Of a stretch of DNA of 9,102 nt, positions 6,211 to 9,102 are shown piece after piece. The translations under genes were made by a program, and so were the position numbers. A model generated the notes under the pieces. The model was not told the DNA's origin and did not search any database. It saw only the letters and a program-made list of their open reading frames with translations. This stretch comes from a bacterium CG2_30_54_10 (GTDB lineage: Bacteria > Muiribacteriota > Ozemobacteria > Ozemobacterales > Ozemobacteraceae), in the NCBI GenBank assembly GCA_001872985.1, contig MNYA01000387.1:1-9102 (forward strand), read 5' to 3'. Each line of letters begins with the position of its first letter. Position 1 is the first letter of the stretch.

Positions 6211-7302
6211 TCACTTGGCGGCAGCTCCGGGGTTTACTATTTGAACCCGAAGCTTCTTCATTTCGCGGAATGTCTCGTGAAAAAGTCGATCGGAGCGAGG
6301 ATAAAGCTTCAATGCTTCTCTGTAACTCCGGATCGCCTTTTCGATTTGCGCCTGATCGCGATACTTGTCGCCGCGTGCCTTGTACAAGTTGGCTAGGTTT
6401 CTCCGCGATGTCAGGAACTTGTCCTCGTAGATGTTCGCGCTCGAGTAGGCCGGAGACAGGGGATCGTTTTGAGTGAAGGAGGAATAAAGGTCCAGAGCCT
6501 TCTCGTAATCATTAATTGCGGTGGCCCAGGTCTCCGGAGCTTCGATTTCCTCAGCATCGTCCGAATCCGATTTTGGAAGCTTCGCGACGATCGAGTCCCG
6601 GATCTGGGTGAAGAACGCGCGATAGACAATATCTTTCTCGTCGAGAAGAAGCAAGGCCCGTTTTAGAGTGTTGTTCGCATAGGTGAAGTGCCCCATCTGG
6701 ACCGCGCGGTGAACCCGACCGAGATACGGCTTAATCAGATACCGCCTGCACTCTCTCAGACATTCCCGGATGTAAATCACGAACCGATGTTCCGGTGGAA
6801 GGCCGGAAATTGTCTTCAGAGCCTCTTGGTATTCGAGGATAGCTTCAGCATGGTTTCCGGCGCGACGGAAGTCATCCCCGCGTTCAACGAATGGAGAGAG
6901 TTCCTGATGAAGTTCATGGTCGCGGTTTTTCAGTTTGGCCTTGTCGAGGAGGCACTTCACCTCATCAATGAGCTTGACATCATCCTCGGCGGCAAGGTTC
7001 ATCGCCTCCTCAAACTCATCGACAGCCCGTTCGTAATCCTTGTTTTTCATTGCCCCCGTTCCCCAATCAAGATGGGCGTGGGCAAGCTGGGTGTTCACCT
7101 CCACCAGATCGCGCTCGATCGACTGTTTTAGAACTTTGTCGTCGGCCGTGATCAACTCGTAATCATCTTCCGATTCGATTCGCTTGAACTCCTCGCTAGC
7201 TTTCTCATAAGCGATTTTCGCTTGCCCCCACTCTTTGTTTTCCTTGGAAACATCGCCATCGGCCTTGTAGGACTCAATCATCTGTTTGCTTTCATCATTC
7301 AT
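6211..7302 (-). CDS. Cytoplasmic TPR-repeat protein
   Basis: The 363-residue, charged, all-helical protein has no signal peptide or membrane segment. TPR-like helix pairs are visible at about 7-40, 73-106 (AHAHLDWGTGAMKNKDYERAVDEF... pattern), 137-167 (GDDFRRAGNHAEAILEYQEAL) and 307-336 (ARGDKYRDQAQIEKAIRSYR). The middle (about 170-235) is helical but divergent, followed by an acidic stretch (about 245-257). TPR arrays usually act as protein-binding scaffolds; I see no catalytic domain. The ATG at 7302 overlaps the stop of the upstream gene as ATGA, and a strong AAGGAG lies 7 bases upstream, so translation is likely coupled to the exported TPR gene. Its place between that gene and the diguanylate cyclase suggests an adaptor in the same pathway, but partners cannot be read from sequence. 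Confidence 0.9.
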   Translation of the reverse strand: MNDESKQMIESYKADGDVSKENKEWGQAKIAYEKASEEFKRIESEDDYELITADDKVLKQSIERDLVEVNTQLAHAHLDWGTGAMKNKDYERAVDEFEEAMNLAAEDDVKLIDEVKCLLDKAKLKNRDHELHQELSPFVERGDDFRRAGNHAEAILEYQEALKTISGLPPEHRFVIYIRECLRECRRYLIKPYLGRVHRAVQMGHFTYANNTLKRALLLLDEKDIVYRAFFTQIRDSIVAKLPKSDSDDAEEIEAPETWATAINDYEKALDLYSSFTQNDPLSPAYSSANIYEDKFLTSRRNLANLYKARGDKYRDQAQIEKAIRSYREALKLYPRSDRLFHETFREMKKLRVQIVNPGAAAK

Positions 7303-9102
7303 GGTTCTTCTCCTTCGGGGATCTTGCCCGCCGTGCGGGCCGGTTGATTTTTCTTGAGTTTGAGACGGTTGGCTGCGTTCTGGGAATCAAAAAAGTTCAG
7401 GCCGTCATTGGATGGAGCACCCCCGGCCTTCCCATAGGCATCCGCGGCCTTTTTGAAATCCTTTTTCTGATAGTGTACATACCCGAGCAGCGACCGGGCA
7501 TCCGGGTTTTCTGAATCAATTTTGAGCAAACGATCGAGCGTTTTCTCGGCCATGGAATACTCTTCTTGCTGAACTTGTACAAGCGCCAGATTCCAATGGA
7601 CGTGGGGGGACCCCGGATATTTTTTCAAAAGTGCCATGAAATCACGTTGGGCAAGGGCATACCGCCCGGCTTCCATCTTCCGCTTGGCTTCCTTATAAGT
7701 CGGATCGTTCTCCGGATCGGAAAGTTTTTCGGCCCCTGCGTTTTTCGACGGCAAGCCCATTGCAACTCCCTTTGCATTGCTGTTGTTTCGGCCGGAGAGC
7801 TCGACAATCCGGTTAACCTGGGGGAGGAAACTTGATTTCGGAAAAGTCCGGGCGAACATTCCGCCCCATTCGATCGCCGCGTTATAGACCTTCAAATATG
7901 CCCTAAGGCGGATTGCCTCGAAATACGCTCTTTCAACGAAAGGCGACGAAGGAAATTTCGACAGAAGTTTGTCGTAGAGTTTGCATGATTCGATGTACTC
8001 TCCAAAACGAGCAGTGTCGCTGGCCATGGTAAAGAGGATCCGGTCATTCTCAGGGGCATGAGGATTCCGCTCAAGGGTCTCCTGGGCCTGAAGGATCTTG
8101 GTGGCCAAGGCTTCGCGCTGCCGCAATGACAGAACACCGAAATCGAAAAGGTCCTTGGTCGTCGCCCCCGCAGGCGGAGTGGCGGAGATAGGCCGGTTTT
8201 TTGGCAAAGACTTAGGAAGCACTGCGGATCGGGCAGGAACAGACTCGGCCACAACCGCGCTTTTCTGTTGGGCTTGGCTTAAAGCTTTGTCCGGGGTTTC
8301 ATCGGGGGTTTCGGAATACCGCTCCGGTTGGAAAGAACCTGGAGGGCCATCGACAGATGCAGCATCGACGGGTTCATCCCGAATTTCTTCAGAGGCGGGA
8401 TCCTCGTCTGGAAGAGAGTCTTCGGCCGAAACGACCGCATCCTCACCGCGAGTTTTTACCGCCGGCGAGAGGGAGCGGCGGCGAGAGGCCGGCTTTGTTC
8501 CAGCTTCGGGAGGAGCGGGGGCGGGGCGAGGAGTCTGCTGCAAAACTTTGGTTTCGGCGGATTGTGTGAGAACTTTTGCGAAGGCAGGGGTATTTTCGGG
8601 TTCGGCATTGGAGACAGGCGATTCAGGTGAAGATATGGCACTGCGGGCATCGGTAGATTTCATCAGGAGTCGGGCGAGTTGGACGTATGGACTTTCCCCG
8701 TACTTCTGAATGATCTCACGGCAAAGACGGCGGGCACCCTGTGGACTGCCAAGCCGATCGAAGCATTGGGCAAGGCGGTAACGGGCCTCAGCCTGCTCGT
8801 CATTTGTCAGATCTGATTTGAGGAGGATCTGGTAGACTCCGCGGGCTTTCCGGGATTTCCCGGATTCGAGCAGGCAGTCACCGAGCATGAACAGAGCAAG
8901 GGACTGCTGAGTGTCGTTGCGGGTGTTTCCGATGGCTTCTTCAAGAAGTTTGACTGCCCGATCGAGCTGCCCGGAGGCTCGAAGCTTGAGGGCCTGTCCC
9001 ATGAGATCGGTCGTCTTCTTGTCGGCAAAGATCTTGTCTGGAAAAGCGAAAACGATCGAAAGGAGAACCGCTCCAAGGGCAAAACAACGGGGAATGTTGT
9101 TC
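7299..9102 (-). CDS. Exported TPR-repeat protein with disordered linker (5' end beyond window)
   Basis: The frame stays open to the right edge. The 33 codons before the internal ATG at 9002 contain no ATG, GTG or TTG and encode a clear Sec signal peptide (CFALGAVLLSIVFAF, then a likely cleavage at KIFA-DKK). The true start therefore lies outside the window and the ATG at 9002 is internal. Numbered from the first visible codon (600 visible): signal 4-26; BamD/YbgF-like TPR helices about 30-145; a Pro/Ser/Glu/Ala-rich, probably disordered linker about 148-315; a helical block about 320-435; TPRs about 467-558; and a charged end. There is no lipobox, so a periplasmic or secreted soluble protein is likely. 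It is the first visible gene of the block and overlaps the next gene by ATGA. A role as an envelope scaffold near the CHASE2 sensor is inference. No enzyme motif is seen. Confidence 0.9.
   Translation of the reverse strand, partial: NNIPRCFALGAVLLSIVFAFPDKIFADKKTTDLMGQALKLRASGQLDRAVKLLEEAIGNTRNDTQQSLALFMLGDCLLESGKSRKARGVYQILLKSDLTNDEQAEARYRLAQCFDRLGSPQGARRLCREIIQKYGESPYVQLARLLMKSTDARSAISSPESPVSNAEPENTPAFAKVLTQSAETKVLQQTPRPAPAPPEAGTKPASRRRSLSPAVKTRGEDAVVSAEDSLPDEDPASEEIRDEPVDAASVDGPPGSFQPERYSETPDETPDKALSQAQQKSAVVAESVPARSAVLPKSLPKNRPISATPPAGATTKDLFDFGVLSLRQREALATKILQAQETLERNPHAPENDRILFTMASDTARFGEYIESCKLYDKLLSKFPSSPFVERAYFEAIRLRAYLKVYNAAIEWGGMFARTFPKSSFLPQVNRIVELSGRNNSNAKGVAMGLPSKNAGAEKLSDPENDPTYKEAKRKMEAGRYALAQRDFMALLKKYPGSPHVHWNLALVQVQQEEYSMAEKTLDRLLKIDSENPDARSLLGYVHYQKKDFKKAADAYGKAGGAPSNDGLNFFDSQNAANRLKLKKNQPARTAGKIPEGEEP
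7310..7315 (-). promoter_or_regulatory. Shine-Dalgarno of the cytoplasmic TPR gene
   Basis: AAGGAG on the minus strand lies 7 bases before the ATG at 7302 and inside the last codons of the upstream gene (Glu-Gly-Glu-Glu-Pro). With the ATGA overlap at 7299-7302 it fixes this start and points to translational coupling. Confidence 0.85.

Noticed and set aside
8098..8709. 203-codon plus-strand ORF opposite the disordered linker of the exported TPR gene
   Set aside because: It arises from the biased composition of the linker and has no start context or recognisable features.

Overview
The window looks like chromosomal DNA of a Gram-negative (diderm) bacterium with moderate G+C. The evidence is a secreted, barrel-like outer-membrane protein ending in phenylalanine, a sigma-54-type enhancer-binding protein, and a CHASE2-GAF-GGDEF diguanylate cyclase. 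Short dispersed intergenic repeats (the gcgagcgaagcgaagcaatc type) are seen in many environmental and uncultured lineages, including Deltaproteobacteria-like groups and candidate phyla. I cannot place the organism further. No rRNA, tRNA, CRISPR array, transposase or phage gene is visible.

Layout: bases 1-349 hold no credible gene but contain several hairpin-forming repeat units. A minus-strand gene (350-1915) encodes a probable outer-membrane beta-barrel protein of unknown family. A 345-base divergent spacer (1916-2260) carries a heptamer tandem repeat, a widely spaced 10-bp inverted repeat, and a dyad overlapping a possible promoter. A plus-strand gene (2261-3688) encodes a PAS / AAA+ / Fis-type HTH activator. 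It converges, with only 8 bases between stop codons, on a three-gene minus-strand block that starts beyond the right edge.

That block reads, in transcription order: an exported TPR protein (7299 to beyond 9102), a cytoplasmic TPR protein (6211-7302, ATGA overlap with the first), and a membrane diguanylate cyclase (3697-6171) with a long Pro/Ala tail. A 39-base spacer made largely of the dispersed repeat separates the last two genes. The layout suggests an envelope-linked c-di-GMP signalling unit: the extracytoplasmic CHASE2 domain could sense a periplasmic state involving the exported TPR protein, with the cytoplasmic TPR protein as a scaffold. This is inference from gene order and predicted location. 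The PAS-type activator and the barrel protein are divergent neighbours that may or may not be regulatorily linked. I saw no convincing -24/-12 promoter between them.

Nothing here is plainly a new defence or mobile system. The points most worth a second look are the TPR/TPR/CHASE2-GGDEF arrangement, the repeat-replaced ribosome-binding region of the cyclase, its Pro/Ala tail, and the structured divergent spacer.
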